In this document: positions 1 through 6,591 of the stretch, piece after piece | Layout of the letters: every line of letters begins with the position of its first letter | Position numbering within the stretch: the stretch's first letter is position 1 | Assembly (NCBI RefSeq): GCF_000721935.1 | Contig: NZ_KL585415.1 | Coordinates: 44,031 to 51,154 of the forward strand | Direction: 5' to 3' | Length of the DNA stretch: 7,124 bases | From: Streptomyces sp. NRRL WC-3549 | GTDB lineage: Bacteria; Actinomycetota; Actinomycetes; Streptomycetales; Streptomycetaceae | Notes under the pieces: generated by a model | What the model saw: the letters and a program-made list of their open reading frames with translations, nothing else | Told to the model about the DNA's origin: nothing | Database searches by the model: none | Position numbers and translations under genes: made by a program

Positions 1-20
1 CCCGCCGATGCCGGCCCCGG

Positions 21-57
21 CCCCCGCCCCTGGCGGGAGCGGGACCCGAGGCGGGGG
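21..57 (-). terminator. Possible hairpin terminator downstream of the dehydrogenase
   Basis: Just past the dehydrogenase stop codon, CCCCCGCC (21-28) and GGCGGGGG (50-57) are perfect 8-base inverted repeats with a 21-base loop. A tighter alternative, CCCGCC (23-28) with GGCGGG (32-37) and a 3-base loop, uses the same left arm, so only one can form. There is no T-run after the stem, which is common for terminators of high-GC actinomycetes but makes the call weak. Background GC is very high here, so chance inverted repeats are likely. The rest of 1-68 shows no gene. Confidence 0.3.
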
Positions 58-68
58 AGGCTGCCCGG

Positions 69-1207
69 TCAGGTGCGGGGGAGGTGGCCCTTGCTCTGCA
101 TCGCGACGCGGACGCGCTGTTCGGCCAGGGCGCGGCCGGCCGTGTGCGGGGTGGTGTTCCGGCGCTCGGCCTCGTCGAGGACGGTGACCGCGTTGGCGCG
201 CAGCCGGGTCGAGATCGTGTCGAAGATGGCGGTGGTGTCCGGGCGGAAGCCGGAGTACCGGGCGTCCATCGCGAAGGCGGCGGCGACCACGCCACCGGCG
301 TTGGCGACGAAGTCCGGGAGCACCGTGATGCCCCGCTCGGCGAGGATGTCCTGGGCCTCGGGGGAGGTGGGCAGGTTGGCGCCCTCGACGACGATCTCGG
401 CCTTGACGGTGCGGGCGGTGGTGCGGTCGATGACGTCCTGCAGGGCGGCGGGCACCAGGATGTCGCAGTCCACGGTGAGTTCCGCTCCGGAGGCGAGCAC
501 CGTGCCCTGGTGGTGGCGGGTGACGAAGTGGTCCCCATGCTCCTGACGTGCGGTCAGGAGGGCTTCGACGTCGAGGCCGTCGGGGGCGTGGAGGGCCCCG
601 TGGGCGGTGGAGACCGCCACCACGGTGGCGCCGAGCTCGGCGAAGCGCCGGGCTGCCGCGCCCCCGACGGCACCGAAGCCCTGGACGGCGATGCGGGCGC
701 CGGTCAGGGGCGTCGGGCCGCGGCGTCGGTGGCCTCGGCGACGCCGTAGCCGGTGACGCCCAGCTTGTCGTACGCCACGCCGCCGAGGTGTTCGGGGGTG
801 CCGACGGCCGCTCCGCGGTCGCCCAGTTCGTCCTGGATGATCGCGGCGTCGCTCTCGGTGAGCCCCATGTCGAGGCCCATCACGTATTCGCGCGGCACTT
901 CGTTGGACAGGGCACGGGCGAAGGCGCGCAGGACCGCCTCCTTGTCGGGGGACGCGGGGTCGGCGACTATGCCGGCCTTGGCTCCGCCGTAGAAGAGGTC
1001 CACACCGGCCCACTTCCACGTCATGACCCGGGCGAGGCGGGCGACCTCGTCCACGGTGACCGTGGGGCTCATGCGGGTTCCGCCCTTGCCGATGCCGCGG
1101 GCGGTGTTGTCGATGACCAGGACGCCCTTCATGCCGGTGCGCCGGTGGGAGACGACGACGATCTTCTCGGGGCCCCAGTCGTCGATGAGGGAGAGGGCGT
1201 CAGTCAT
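69..1207 (-). pseudogene. Glu/Leu/Phe/Val dehydrogenase, frameshifted
   Basis: NAD(P)-dependent oxidative deamination of an amino acid to its 2-oxoacid in the cytosol; the N-terminal motifs look more like glutamate dehydrogenase than Streptomyces valine dehydrogenase. The ATG at 1207 has AAGGA eight bases upstream. The first frame gives 167 residues: K65 in MTWKWAG, catalytic K77 in GGAKAGI and D113 in GLDMG, then stops at TGA 706-704. The second frame carries the Rossmann motif GFGAVG, the VEGANLPTSPEAQ segment and ANAGGVV, and ends at 69. One extra base in the G4 run (707-710; C4 on the coding strand) joins them as ...AAARRPLTGARIAVQG..., giving 379 residues, an ordinary family length. All hallmark residues survive on both sides, so the lesion is recent or a sequencing error. 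Its start overlaps the preceding oxidase gene by 8 bases, implying coupled translation. The exact amino acid substrate is unresolved. Confidence 0.88.
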
Positions 1208-4142
1208 GGGTGGCTTCCTTGTCCGTCGAGGGGCAGTGGGACGAGTCGGGCGAAGAGCGGGTGGGCAGCGCGCGGGCGATGAGCTGTGCGAGGTGGGTGC
1301 CCGCGCGGTCGGTCTGCTGGGCGATCTGGGTACGGCAGCTGAAGCCGTCGGCCAGGACGTGGGTGTCGGAGGCGGCCGCGCGTACGGCGGGGAGCAGGAC
1401 CTGTTCTCCCGCGGCGACGGAGACCTCGTAGTGGCCGCGCTCGAAGCCGAAGTTCCCGGCGAGGCCGCAGCAGCCGGACTCCAGCACGGTGTTGTCGACG
1501 CCCATGCGTCGCAGCAGTGCGCTGTCGGCGCCGAAGCCGGAGGTGGCGTGCTGGTGGCAGTGGGTCTGGCTGATGGACGAGGTGTCGACCCGTGGGGGCT
1601 GCCAGTCGGGGGCCCGGTGGACGAGGAGTTCGGCCAGGGTGGTGGTGGCCAGGGCGAGGGCGCGGGCGTCGTCGTCGCCGTCGAGGAGTTCGGGCAGGTC
1701 GGTCTTGAGCGCCGCTGTGCAGCTGGGTTCCAGGCCCACCACCGGTACGCCGTCTGCGACCGCCGGGGCGAGGGCGGCGGTGGTGCGCCGGGCGATACGC
1801 CGGGCGATGCCGAGTTGCCCGGTGGTGATCCAGGTCAGTCCGCAGCACTGGGTGCCGTCGGGGACCTGGACGCGGAAGCCGGCGTCCTCCAGCACCGCGA
1901 CCCCGTCCTTGAGGACGTCGGGGGTGAAGTGGTTGTTGAAGGAGTCCACCCACAGCACCACCGGCCCGTGACGGCCGTCACCCCCCGGTGTACGCCGCCG
2001 GAACCAGGTCAGGAAGGTCTCGTCCGCGAAGCGGGGGACCGCGCGCTGGGGGGCGATGCCGCCCAGCCGCTTGACGAGGGGCGCCAGCCGGGAGGAGGTG
2101 AGGGCGTTGACCAGCCGGGGCATCCGGGCCGCCGGCCGGGACAGCAGCGGCAGCCAGCCCATCGTGTAGTGCGAGGCGGGCCGGACGCGACCCTTGTAGT
2201 GGTGGTGCAGGAACTCGGACTTGTACGTGGCCACGTCGACGCCGACCGGGCAGTCGACGCTGCAGCCCTTGCAGGACAGGCAGAGGTCGAGGGCGTCGCG
2301 GACCTCCGTGGACCGCCAGCCGTCGGTGATCACTTCGCCCTGGGTCATCTCGTACAGCAGGCGGGCGCGGCCGCGGGTGGAGTCCTTCTCGTCCCGGGTG
2401 ACGCGGTAGCTCGGGCACATGACGTCGCCCCGGTGGGCGGTGGTGCGGCATTTGCCGACGCCGACGCAGCGGCGGGTGGCCTTGGCGAAGTCGCCGTCGT
2501 CGGCGTGGAAGGGGAAGACGGTCGCCAGGGGCAGCGGGGTGCGGTGCGGGCTGATGCGGAGGTTGCCGTCCATCGGCAGCGGGCGCACGATCATGCCCGG
2601 GTTGAGACCGTTGTCGGGGTCCCAGATGTTCTTGAACTCCTCGAACAGGGTGATGATCCCGGGCCCGTACATGAGGGGCAGCAGTTCCGAGCGGGCCTGG
2701 CCGTCACCGTGTTCGCCCGAGAGGGAGCCGCCGTGGGCGGCGACGAGTTCGGCGGCGTCGGTGACGAAGGCCCGGAAGACCGCGGTGCCCTCTTCGGTGG
2801 TGAAGTCGAAGTCGATACGGACGTGCAGGCAGCCCTCGCCGAAGTGGCCGTAGACCGCACCCTGCAGTCCGTGCTGACCGAGCAGCTGGGTGAACTTCCG
2901 GAGGTAGGAGCCGAGTCGTTCCGGTGGGACCGCGGCGTCCTCCCAGCCGGGCCACGCCTCCGACCCGTCGGGCAGGCGCGTGGCCAAGCCCGCTCCGTCC
3001 TCCCTGATCCGCCACAGCCGCCGGGCGCGCGAGGCATCGGTGATGACCTCCGCCCCGGTGAAGCCCGTTGTCTGCCGGGCGGCTTCGGCGAGCGCCCTGG
3101 CACGCTGCGGCAGTTCCCGCGTGGTGCCGCCGAGCTCGGCGAACAGCCACGCCTGAGCCGTGGGCAGGGTGTCGATCGTCTCCCGGGTCTCCGGCCGGGT
3201 GACGATGTCGGTCAGTGCGTGGTCGAGACCCTCCAGCGCCAGCGGCCCGTGCTCCAGCAGGGCCGGCACGGCGTCGGCCGCCGCGCAGGCGTCCTGGAAC
3301 CCGAGGACGACCAGAGCCCGGGCCGGCGGCGGAGTGACGAGACGGACCGTCGCCGACAGGATGACGGCGAGCGTGCCCTCGCTTCCGACCAGCGCCCTGG
3401 CCAGGTTGAACCGGTGCTCGGGCAGCAGGTGCTCCAGCGCGTAGCCCGAGACCTGGCGTGGGAACCGCCCCAGTTCGGTGCGTAGCTCCGCCAGGTTGTT
3501 TTGGGCGAGCCGGTGCAGCGCGGCGATCAGCCGTCCGCGGTCGTCGTCCTGGGCCACGGCCTCGTCGATCTCGCGTCGGGTCATTTCGCCCAGACGGACC
3601 ACTGTGCCCCGGTAGGTGACCACGTCGAGTTCGAGGACGTTGTCCGCGGTGCGCCCCCAGGCCAGGGAGTGTGAACCACAGGCGTTGTTTCCGATCATGC
3701 CGCCGAGCGTGCAGCGGCTGTGAGTGGAGGGGTCGGCACCGAACAGCAGGCCGTGGTCGGAGGCGGCCGACTGCAGGTCGTCGAGGACGACACCCGGCTG
3801 CACGGTCGCCGTCCGTGCCTGCGGGTCGAGCGCCAGCAGCCGGTTGAAGGAGCGGGAGAAGTCGAGCACCACGCCCGGCCCGACCGCCTGCCCGGAGGTA
3901 CTGGTACCCGCCCCGCGCGCCGTGACCGGTACCCCCAGGCTCCGGCAGACGGCGAGGGCGTTGAGGACGTGCCGGCGCTGGCGCGGGAAGACCACCACGA
4001 GGGGGATCTGCCGGTAGTTGGAGGCGTCGGCGGAGTACTGGGCGCGGCGACCGGCGTCGTCGGCGACCTCGCCGCAGTCCCCCAGGCGGAGGGCTTCGGC
4101 CACGACTGCCGCGTCGGGGCCGGCCTGCGCTGTAGTGGTCAC
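1200..4142 (-). CDS. FAD-binding and Fe-S-binding 2-hydroxyacid dehydrogenase (YdiJ/D-lactate or D-2-hydroxyglutarate dehydrogenase type)
   Basis: A 980-residue fused flavo-iron-sulfur oxidoreductase that probably oxidises a D-2-hydroxyacid to the 2-oxoacid and passes electrons to the respiratory chain. Order of parts: FAD-binding-4 domain (about 45-185) with ARGAGTSTSGQAVG at 75-88 and GGMIGNNACGSHS at 147-159; oxidase C-terminal/cap domain (about 270-520) with GHFGEGCLH (H433, H440) and GEHGDGQAR (E477, H478), the spacing of the metal and catalytic site of the D-2-hydroxyglutarate dehydrogenase fold. A ferredoxin-like region follows with C559, C565, C576-P and CLSCKGCSVDCP (C621, C624, C627, C631); then two CCG modules (C766-C767, C808; C862, C891-C892). 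Seven rather than eight cysteines in the cluster region is, as I recall, usual for this family. GTG 4142 is chosen because GAAGGAA lies 9 bases upstream and homology begins soon after. It is the second gene of the transporter operon. The domain call is firm; the substrate is inferred. Confidence 0.93.
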   Translation of the reverse strand: MTTTAQAGPDAAVVAEALRLGDCGEVADDAGRRAQYSADASNYRQIPLVVVFPRQRRHVLNALAVCRSLGVPVTARGAGTSTSGQAVGPGVVLDFSRSFNRLLALDPQARTATVQPGVVLDDLQSAASDHGLLFGADPSTHSRCTLGGMIGNNACGSHSLAWGRTADNVLELDVVTYRGTVVRLGEMTRREIDEAVAQDDDRGRLIAALHRLAQNNLAELRTELGRFPRQVSGYALEHLLPEHRFNLARALVGSEGTLAVILSATVRLVTPPPARALVVLGFQDACAAADAVPALLEHGPLALEGLDHALTDIVTRPETRETIDTLPTAQAWLFAELGGTTRELPQRARALAEAARQTTGFTGAEVITDASRARRLWRIREDGAGLATRLPDGSEAWPGWEDAAVPPERLGSYLRKFTQLLGQHGLQGAVYGHFGEGCLHVRIDFDFTTEEGTAVFRAFVTDAAELVAAHGGSLSGEHGDGQARSELLPLMYGPGIITLFEEFKNIWDPDNGLNPGMIVRPLPMDGNLRISPHRTPLPLATVFPFHADDGDFAKATRRCVGVGKCRTTAHRGDVMCPSYRVTRDEKDSTRGRARLLYEMTQGEVITDGWRSTEVRDALDLCLSCKGCSVDCPVGVDVATYKSEFLHHHYKGRVRPASHYTMGWLPLLSRPAARMPRLVNALTSSRLAPLVKRLGGIAPQRAVPRFADETFLTWFRRRTPGGDGRHGPVVLWVDSFNNHFTPDVLKDGVAVLEDAGFRVQVPDGTQCCGLTWITTGQLGIARRIARRTTAALAPAVADGVPVVGLEPSCTAALKTDLPELLDGDDDARALALATTTLAELLVHRAPDWQPPRVDTSSISQTHCHQHATSGFGADSALLRRMGVDNTVLESGCCGLAGNFGFERGHYEVSVAAGEQVLLPAVRAAASDTHVLADGFSCRTQIAQQTDRAGTHLAQLIARALPTRSSPDSSHCPSTDKEATHD

Positions 4143-4150
4143 GCTACTGG

Positions 4151-4157
4151 TTCCTTC
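4151..4157 (-). promoter_or_regulatory. Ribosome binding site fixing the GTG start of the FAD/Fe-S dehydrogenase
   Basis: GAAGGAA on the minus strand, with its AAGGA core 9 bases before GTG 4142. The reading frame stays open far upstream through the transporter gene, so this site is what sets the start. Confidence 0.7.
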
Positions 4158-4187
4158 GTCTCTGGGGTATGGCCGTCGCCGGAGCAC

Positions 4188-4211
4188 GGCCGGGAGGACG
4201 GCCTCCCGGCC
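4188..4211 (-). repeat. Perfect 10-bp hairpin in the transporter-oxidase spacer
   Basis: GGCCGGGAGG (4188-4197) and CCTCCCGGCC (4202-4211) form a perfect 10-base stem with a 4-base loop. In the leftward transcript it lies about 75 bases after the transporter stop and about 30 bases before the oxidase ribosome binding site. No T-run follows on the minus strand. It could be a processing or mRNA-stability element, or a partial terminator that lowers oxidase expression relative to the transporter. Confidence 0.55.
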
Positions 4212-4267
4212 ACTCGCCCCCCGGTCGTCGTCGGGGCGGCCCGGGAGAGGGGGTGAGGGGGAGTGGC
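4209..4267 (-). repeat. Second, competing inverted repeat in the transporter-oxidase spacer
   Basis: GCCACTC (4209-4215) pairs with GAGTGGC (4261-4267), extended by CCCC (4217-4220) with GGGG (4257-4260) after a one-base bulge. It shares bases 4209-4211 with the 10-bp hairpin at 4188-4211, so full forms of the two exclude each other. The loop (36 bases) is large and GC-rich, so the fold is uncertain. The remaining spacer (4143-4285) holds only the oxidase ribosome binding site. Confidence 0.35.
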
Positions 4268-4285
4268 CCGGGTCGGGACGGGTTC

Positions 4286-5623
4286 TCAGGCCTCGCCGGT
4301 CTTCCGTGGTGCCGTCTCCTTGGTCGTCAGGACCACGACCAGGGTGATGAGGGCGCTCGCCATGATGTAGAAGGCGGGGGAGGCGACGATCCCCGTCCGG
4401 GCCACGAGGAAGGTGACGAGCAGGGGTGCGGTGCCTCCGAAGACGGAGACCGAGAAGTTGTAGCCGAGCGAGAAGCCACCGTAGCGGACCCGGGTGCTGA
4501 ACATCTCGTTCATCGCGGCGAGGGTGGGGCCGAGGAAAGTCCCCAGGATCAGGCCCAGACCGCAGTGGGCGAGCACCACGAGCGTGGTGTTCGACGAGTC
4601 CATGAGGACGAACAGCGGATACGCGAAGAGCAGGGCCAGGCCGCACGCGCCGCCGAGTACGGGCCTTCTTCCGACCACGTCGGACAGCGCGCCCGTGAGC
4701 GGGATCGTCAGGCACACCAGGGACATGGAGACGACCGCCGAAACCGAGGCGAGGGTGGCCGTGTGGCCGAGCGTCGTCTCCTGGTAACTGGGGATGAACG
4801 TGAGGATCACGTACAGCGCGGCGTTCTGGAAGAGCGCGAATCCGGCGGTCCGCAGGATCGACCGCCAGTGCTGGGTGACCGACTCGCGCAGTGGGTGCTT
4901 GGCGAGGCCGCCCCGGGCACGCAGCTCGGCGAATTCGGGGGTCTCCTCCAGCTTGTTCCGGATGTAGAGCCCGATGAACCCGAGCGGGGCGGTCATCAGG
5001 AACGGCACGCGCCAGCCCCAGTCCTGGACCTGTTCGGCGCTCAGGGCGAAGTGCAGCACCATCACGACCAGCGACCCGAGCAGGAAGCCGAGGATGCAGC
5101 CCATCTCGACGAGGCTCACCAGATATCCGCGCCGCTTCTTCGGCGCGTACTCGGCGACGAAGGCAGACGCTCCGCCCATCTCGCCGCCTGCCGAGAACCC
5201 CTGGATCAGCCGGAGGAGCACCAGCAGGGCGGGGGCGAGCAGCCCGATCGAGGCGTAGGACGGCAGCAGACCGATGCACAGGGTGGCGATCGACACCGAG
5301 ACGATGACCCAGGCCAGGGTCTTCTGCCGGCCGATGCGGTCGCCGAGTGTGCCGAAGAAGATGCCGCCCAGCGGCCGTACGAGGAACGCGGCGGCGAACA
5401 CGGCGAACGAGCTGAGCAGTTGGGTGGTGGGGTCGCTGGCCGGGAAGAAGACCTTGCCCAGCACGCCGGCCAGGTAGCCGTACACGGCGACGTCGAACCA
5501 CTCGACGACGCTGCCGACCGTGGCTCCGGCGGTCGCTCGGCGCAGTGTGGACTTGCTGGGAGTCGGTCGCCCTCCAGGTGCGCCGTCCCCCTCGGGGACG
5601 ACGGTTTCGCAGGCAGCACTCAC
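4286..5623 (-). CDS. MHS-family MFS transporter (metabolite:H+ symporter)
   Basis: A 445-residue, 12-helix inner-membrane proton symporter of the MHS group (relatives KgtP, ProP, CitA, ShiA) that imports a small organic acid or zwitterion. Visible signatures: GSVVEWFDVAVYGY at 37-50 in the first helix, the MFS loop 2-3 motif GTLGDRIGRQ at 91-100, RLIQGFSAGGEMGGA at 138-152 with the basic KKRRG at 162-166, and a second-half loop motif GALSDVVGRR at 311-320. The tail is short, with no ProP-like coiled coil, arguing against an osmosensor. GTG 5623 is preferred because GGGAG lies 5 bases upstream; an in-frame GTG at 5653 has no such site. It is the first gene of the leftward operon, driven by an operator-bearing promoter at 5677-5705. 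The substrate is unknown; the neighbours suggest a 2-oxoglutarate, hydroxyacid or oxoproline-like molecule. Confidence 0.93.
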   Translation of the reverse strand: MSAACETVVPEGDGAPGGRPTPSKSTLRRATAGATVGSVVEWFDVAVYGYLAGVLGKVFFPASDPTTQLLSSFAVFAAAFLVRPLGGIFFGTLGDRIGRQKTLAWVIVSVSIATLCIGLLPSYASIGLLAPALLVLLRLIQGFSAGGEMGGASAFVAEYAPKKRRGYLVSLVEMGCILGFLLGSLVVMVLHFALSAEQVQDWGWRVPFLMTAPLGFIGLYIRNKLEETPEFAELRARGGLAKHPLRESVTQHWRSILRTAGFALFQNAALYVILTFIPSYQETTLGHTATLASVSAVVSMSLVCLTIPLTGALSDVVGRRPVLGGACGLALLFAYPLFVLMDSSNTTLVVLAHCGLGLILGTFLGPTLAAMNEMFSTRVRYGGFSLGYNFSVSVFGGTAPLLVTFLVARTGIVASPAFYIMASALITLVVVLTTKETAPRKTGEA

Positions 5624-5628
5624 AGGGG

Positions 5629-5633
5629 CTCCC
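5629..5633 (-). promoter_or_regulatory. Ribosome binding site fixing the GTG start of the transporter
   Basis: GGGAG on the minus strand, 5 bases before GTG 5623. It decides between this start and the longer in-frame GTG at 5653, which lacks a comparable site. Confidence 0.65.
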
Positions 5634-5676
5634 GATGAAGTACAGGCGGTCACATGCCGCGGTCGACAGTGCGGCG

Positions 5677-5705
5677 ACTGTAGGAAATCGTCCGACGATA
5701 CGCAA
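5677..5705 (-). promoter_or_regulatory. Promoter of the transporter-oxidase-dehydrogenase operon
   Basis: On the minus strand, TTGCGT (5705-5700) as -35 and TACAGT (5682-5677) as -10 are separated by exactly 17 bases. TACAGT fits the actinomycete housekeeping pattern TASVDT. The 13-base GntR operator fills the spacer from the base next to the -35 box, so bound repressor would block RNA polymerase. Transcription would begin near 5670, giving a leader of about 47 bases before the transporter GTG. Confidence 0.65.
5687..5699. promoter_or_regulatory. GntR operator copy 1 (transporter operon)
   Basis: ATCGTCCGACGAT is a perfect 6-1-6 palindrome. It fits TNGTNNNACNA, the recognition pattern of FadR-subfamily GntR regulators, and recurs twice upstream of the regulator gene. 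It lies inside the spacer of the operon promoter. Confidence 0.8.
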
Positions 5706-5730
5706 GGGATCTGAACGGGTGATTTCGCTC

Positions 5731-5743
5731 TTCGTCCGACAGG
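5731..5743. promoter_or_regulatory. Possible degenerate fourth GntR operator
   Basis: TTCGTCCGACAGG shares nine consecutive bases (TCGTCCGAC) with the operator consensus but loses the outer bases of the right half-site. Its centre is 44 bases from that of operator copy 1, about four helical turns, so it could be a weak auxiliary site on the same DNA face. It sits between the regulator stop and the transporter promoter. Chance similarity remains possible. Confidence 0.3.
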
Positions 5744-5757
5744 CGCCCCGTGAGGTG

Positions 5758-6399
5758 TCAGCCGGAGTAGCCCTTCAGGAGTTCCACCTCCGAGTCCGTC
5801 AGGTAGGCCGCCAGCAGCGTGGCCGCCCCCTCGACGTCCCCCGAGCGGAGCGCCTCGGCGATCTCCCTGTTCCGTGCGAGGTAGGCGGCGTGGAAGACCT
5901 GGGGGTCGTCCATGTGTACGTAGGAGAGCCGGAACTCCGCCAGGACGCCGCTCATCATCGCGTTCAGCCGCTCGCTGCCGGCGAGCGCCACCAGGGCCTC
6001 GTGGAAACGGATGCTCGCGGCGGCGACGGCGTCCCACCGCTCCTCCTCCGCGGCGGCGACGCCGTCGGAGATGGAGGCGGTGATCCTGCGCAGGCCCGCG
6101 GGTGTCAGGCTCCGGATGCTCCGCACCGCCGCGCACTCCACGATCCGCCGGACCTCGTAGAGATCGGCCACGTCCTCCCGGGACAGGCGGCGCACGAAGA
6201 CGCCGCGGCTCAGTTCGTGGACGAGCAGCCGGTCCCGGATGAGCCGCTGGAAGGCTTCGCGAAGCGTGCTGCGGGAGACGCCGTGGGCCTCTCTCACGCG
6301 CTCCTCGGAGAGGCGGGTCCCCGGTTTGAGCTCGCCCGAGATGATCTGTGTGCGCAGGGCGTCCGCCACGCGGCTGGCGGTGCCGGCCGAATCCGTCAT
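5758..6399 (-). CDS. GntR-family transcriptional regulator, FadR/FCD subfamily
   Basis: A 213-residue cytosolic DNA-binding protein, usual for the subfamily. The winged helix-turn-helix occupies about 8-70, with VADALRTQIISGELKPGTRL (11-30), the recognition segment HGVSRSTLREAFQRL (39-53) and a basic wing near 62-71. The helical FCD ligand-binding domain runs from about 76 to 205. Of its usual D/H/H/H metal site only H133 (RFHEAL) remains; the other expected positions read S129, N177 and Y199, so binding of the effector is probably not metal-dependent, or uses other ligands. ATG 6399 has GGAG five bases upstream. It lies between the two transcription units it probably controls, and three FadR-type palindromes flank it, one in its own leader region, so autoregulation is likely. 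It most likely acts as a repressor released by a pathway intermediate (inference). Confidence 0.93.
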   Translation of the reverse strand: MTDSAGTASRVADALRTQIISGELKPGTRLSEERVREAHGVSRSTLREAFQRLIRDRLLVHELSRGVFVRRLSREDVADLYEVRRIVECAAVRSIRSLTPAGLRRITASISDGVAAAEEERWDAVAAASIRFHEALVALAGSERLNAMMSGVLAEFRLSYVHMDDPQVFHAAYLARNREIAEALRSGDVEGAATLLAAYLTDSEVELLKGYSG

Positions 6400-6411
6400 T
6401 GCTGCTCCATT

Positions 6412-6423
6412 CCGCGGCCGCGG
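6412..6423. repeat. 12-bp GC palindrome in the regulator leader
   Basis: CCGCGGCCGCGG is a perfect palindrome overlapping the region just before the regulator ribosome binding site, and is followed by the small palindrome GCCCCAGGGGC at 6423-6433. In RNA these could fold and limit translation of the regulator, but such repeats are frequent in DNA of this GC content. Confidence 0.35.
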
Positions 6424-6441
6424 CCCCAGGGGCGCCCGGCC

Positions 6442-6464
6442 GACTTCCCGGTGTCACGGAAGTC
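6442..6464. repeat. Inverted repeat near the regulator transcription start
   Basis: GACTTCC (6442-6448) and GGAAGTC (6458-6464) are perfect 7-base arms around a 9-base centre. The element lies just downstream of the regulator's proposed -10 box, near the expected transcription start. It is unlike the GntR operator, so it could bind a second regulator or form a 5' mRNA hairpin. No matching copy is seen elsewhere in the window. Confidence 0.4.
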
Positions 6465-6466
6465 AG

Positions 6467-6494
6467 AGGGTAGCAATCGTCCGACGAACTCTTG
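6467..6494 (-). promoter_or_regulatory. Probable promoter of the GntR regulator gene
   Basis: On the minus strand, TACCCT (6472-6467) is a fair -10 box, three bases downstream of operator copy 2. This mirrors the other two promoters, but no good -35 hexamer is seen around 6490-6495. That fits a weak, autoregulated promoter. The call rests mainly on the shared layout. Confidence 0.4.
6476..6488. promoter_or_regulatory. GntR operator copy 2 (regulator promoter)
   Basis: ATCGTCCGACGAA matches operator copy 1 at 12 of 13 bases, with only the last base breaking the palindrome, and still fits TNGTNNNACNA. It lies just upstream of the regulator's probable -10 box, consistent with autorepression. 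Its centre is 23 bases from that of copy 3. Confidence 0.75.
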
Positions 6495-6520
6495 CTGAAT
6501 CGTCGGACGATCTGTACCGT
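6492..6520 (+). promoter_or_regulatory. Promoter of the hydantoinase A-like gene
   Basis: TTGCTG (6492-6497) and TACCGT (6515-6520) are 17 bases apart; TACCGT fits the actinomycete -10 pattern TASVDT. Operator copy 3 fills the spacer, one base after the -35 box and three before the -10, almost the same layout as the leftward operon promoter. Transcription would start near 6527, leaving a leader of about 65 bases. Confidence 0.6.
6499..6511. promoter_or_regulatory. GntR operator copy 3 (hydantoinase promoter)
   Basis: ATCGTCGGACGAT is a perfect 6-1-6 palindrome, and on the opposite strand is identical to operator copy 1. Its place between the -35 and -10 boxes of the rightward promoter predicts repression of the hydantoinase gene by the same regulator. 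Confidence 0.8.
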
Positions 6521-6591
6521 CCACCGGGCGTGCCGATGACCGTGGAAGAGGCGCTGCGCACGTTTCCCCAGACCCGCCCCGGAGGACTTCA

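Noticed and set aside
698..715. Programmed ribosomal frameshift in the dehydrogenase
   Set aside because: The site lacks a slippery heptamer and a clear downstream structure, and this enzyme family is not known to use recoding; a base loss or read error at the G4 run is simpler.
1023..3485. An 820-codon open frame on the plus strand opposite the FAD/Fe-S dehydrogenase
   Set aside because: Composition is Gly/Val/Asp-rich with no recognisable domain, and it lies antisense to a gene whose motifs are unmistakable. It is a by-product of the high GC content.
4678..4685. CGTCGGAC, resembling the operator core, inside the transporter gene
   Set aside because: Only the central 8 bases match, the flanks do not extend the palindrome, and the bases encode the conserved SDVVGRR segment.
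4169..5638. A 489-codon open frame on the plus strand opposite the transporter
   Set aside because: Low-complexity Glu/Asp/Gly/Arg-rich translation, antisense to a clear 12-helix transporter; no start signal or domain.
5666..5681. ACAGT-6-ACTGT inverted repeat overlapping the transporter -10 box
   Set aside because: Arms are only 5 bases and one arm is largely the -10 box itself; too short to call a separate operator in this composition.
4143..5705. Upstream extension of the dehydrogenase frame to a 1501-codon frame
   Set aside because: The extra part is an Arg/Pro-rich out-of-frame reading of the transporter gene. A ribosome binding site and the start of homology both place the real start at GTG 4142.
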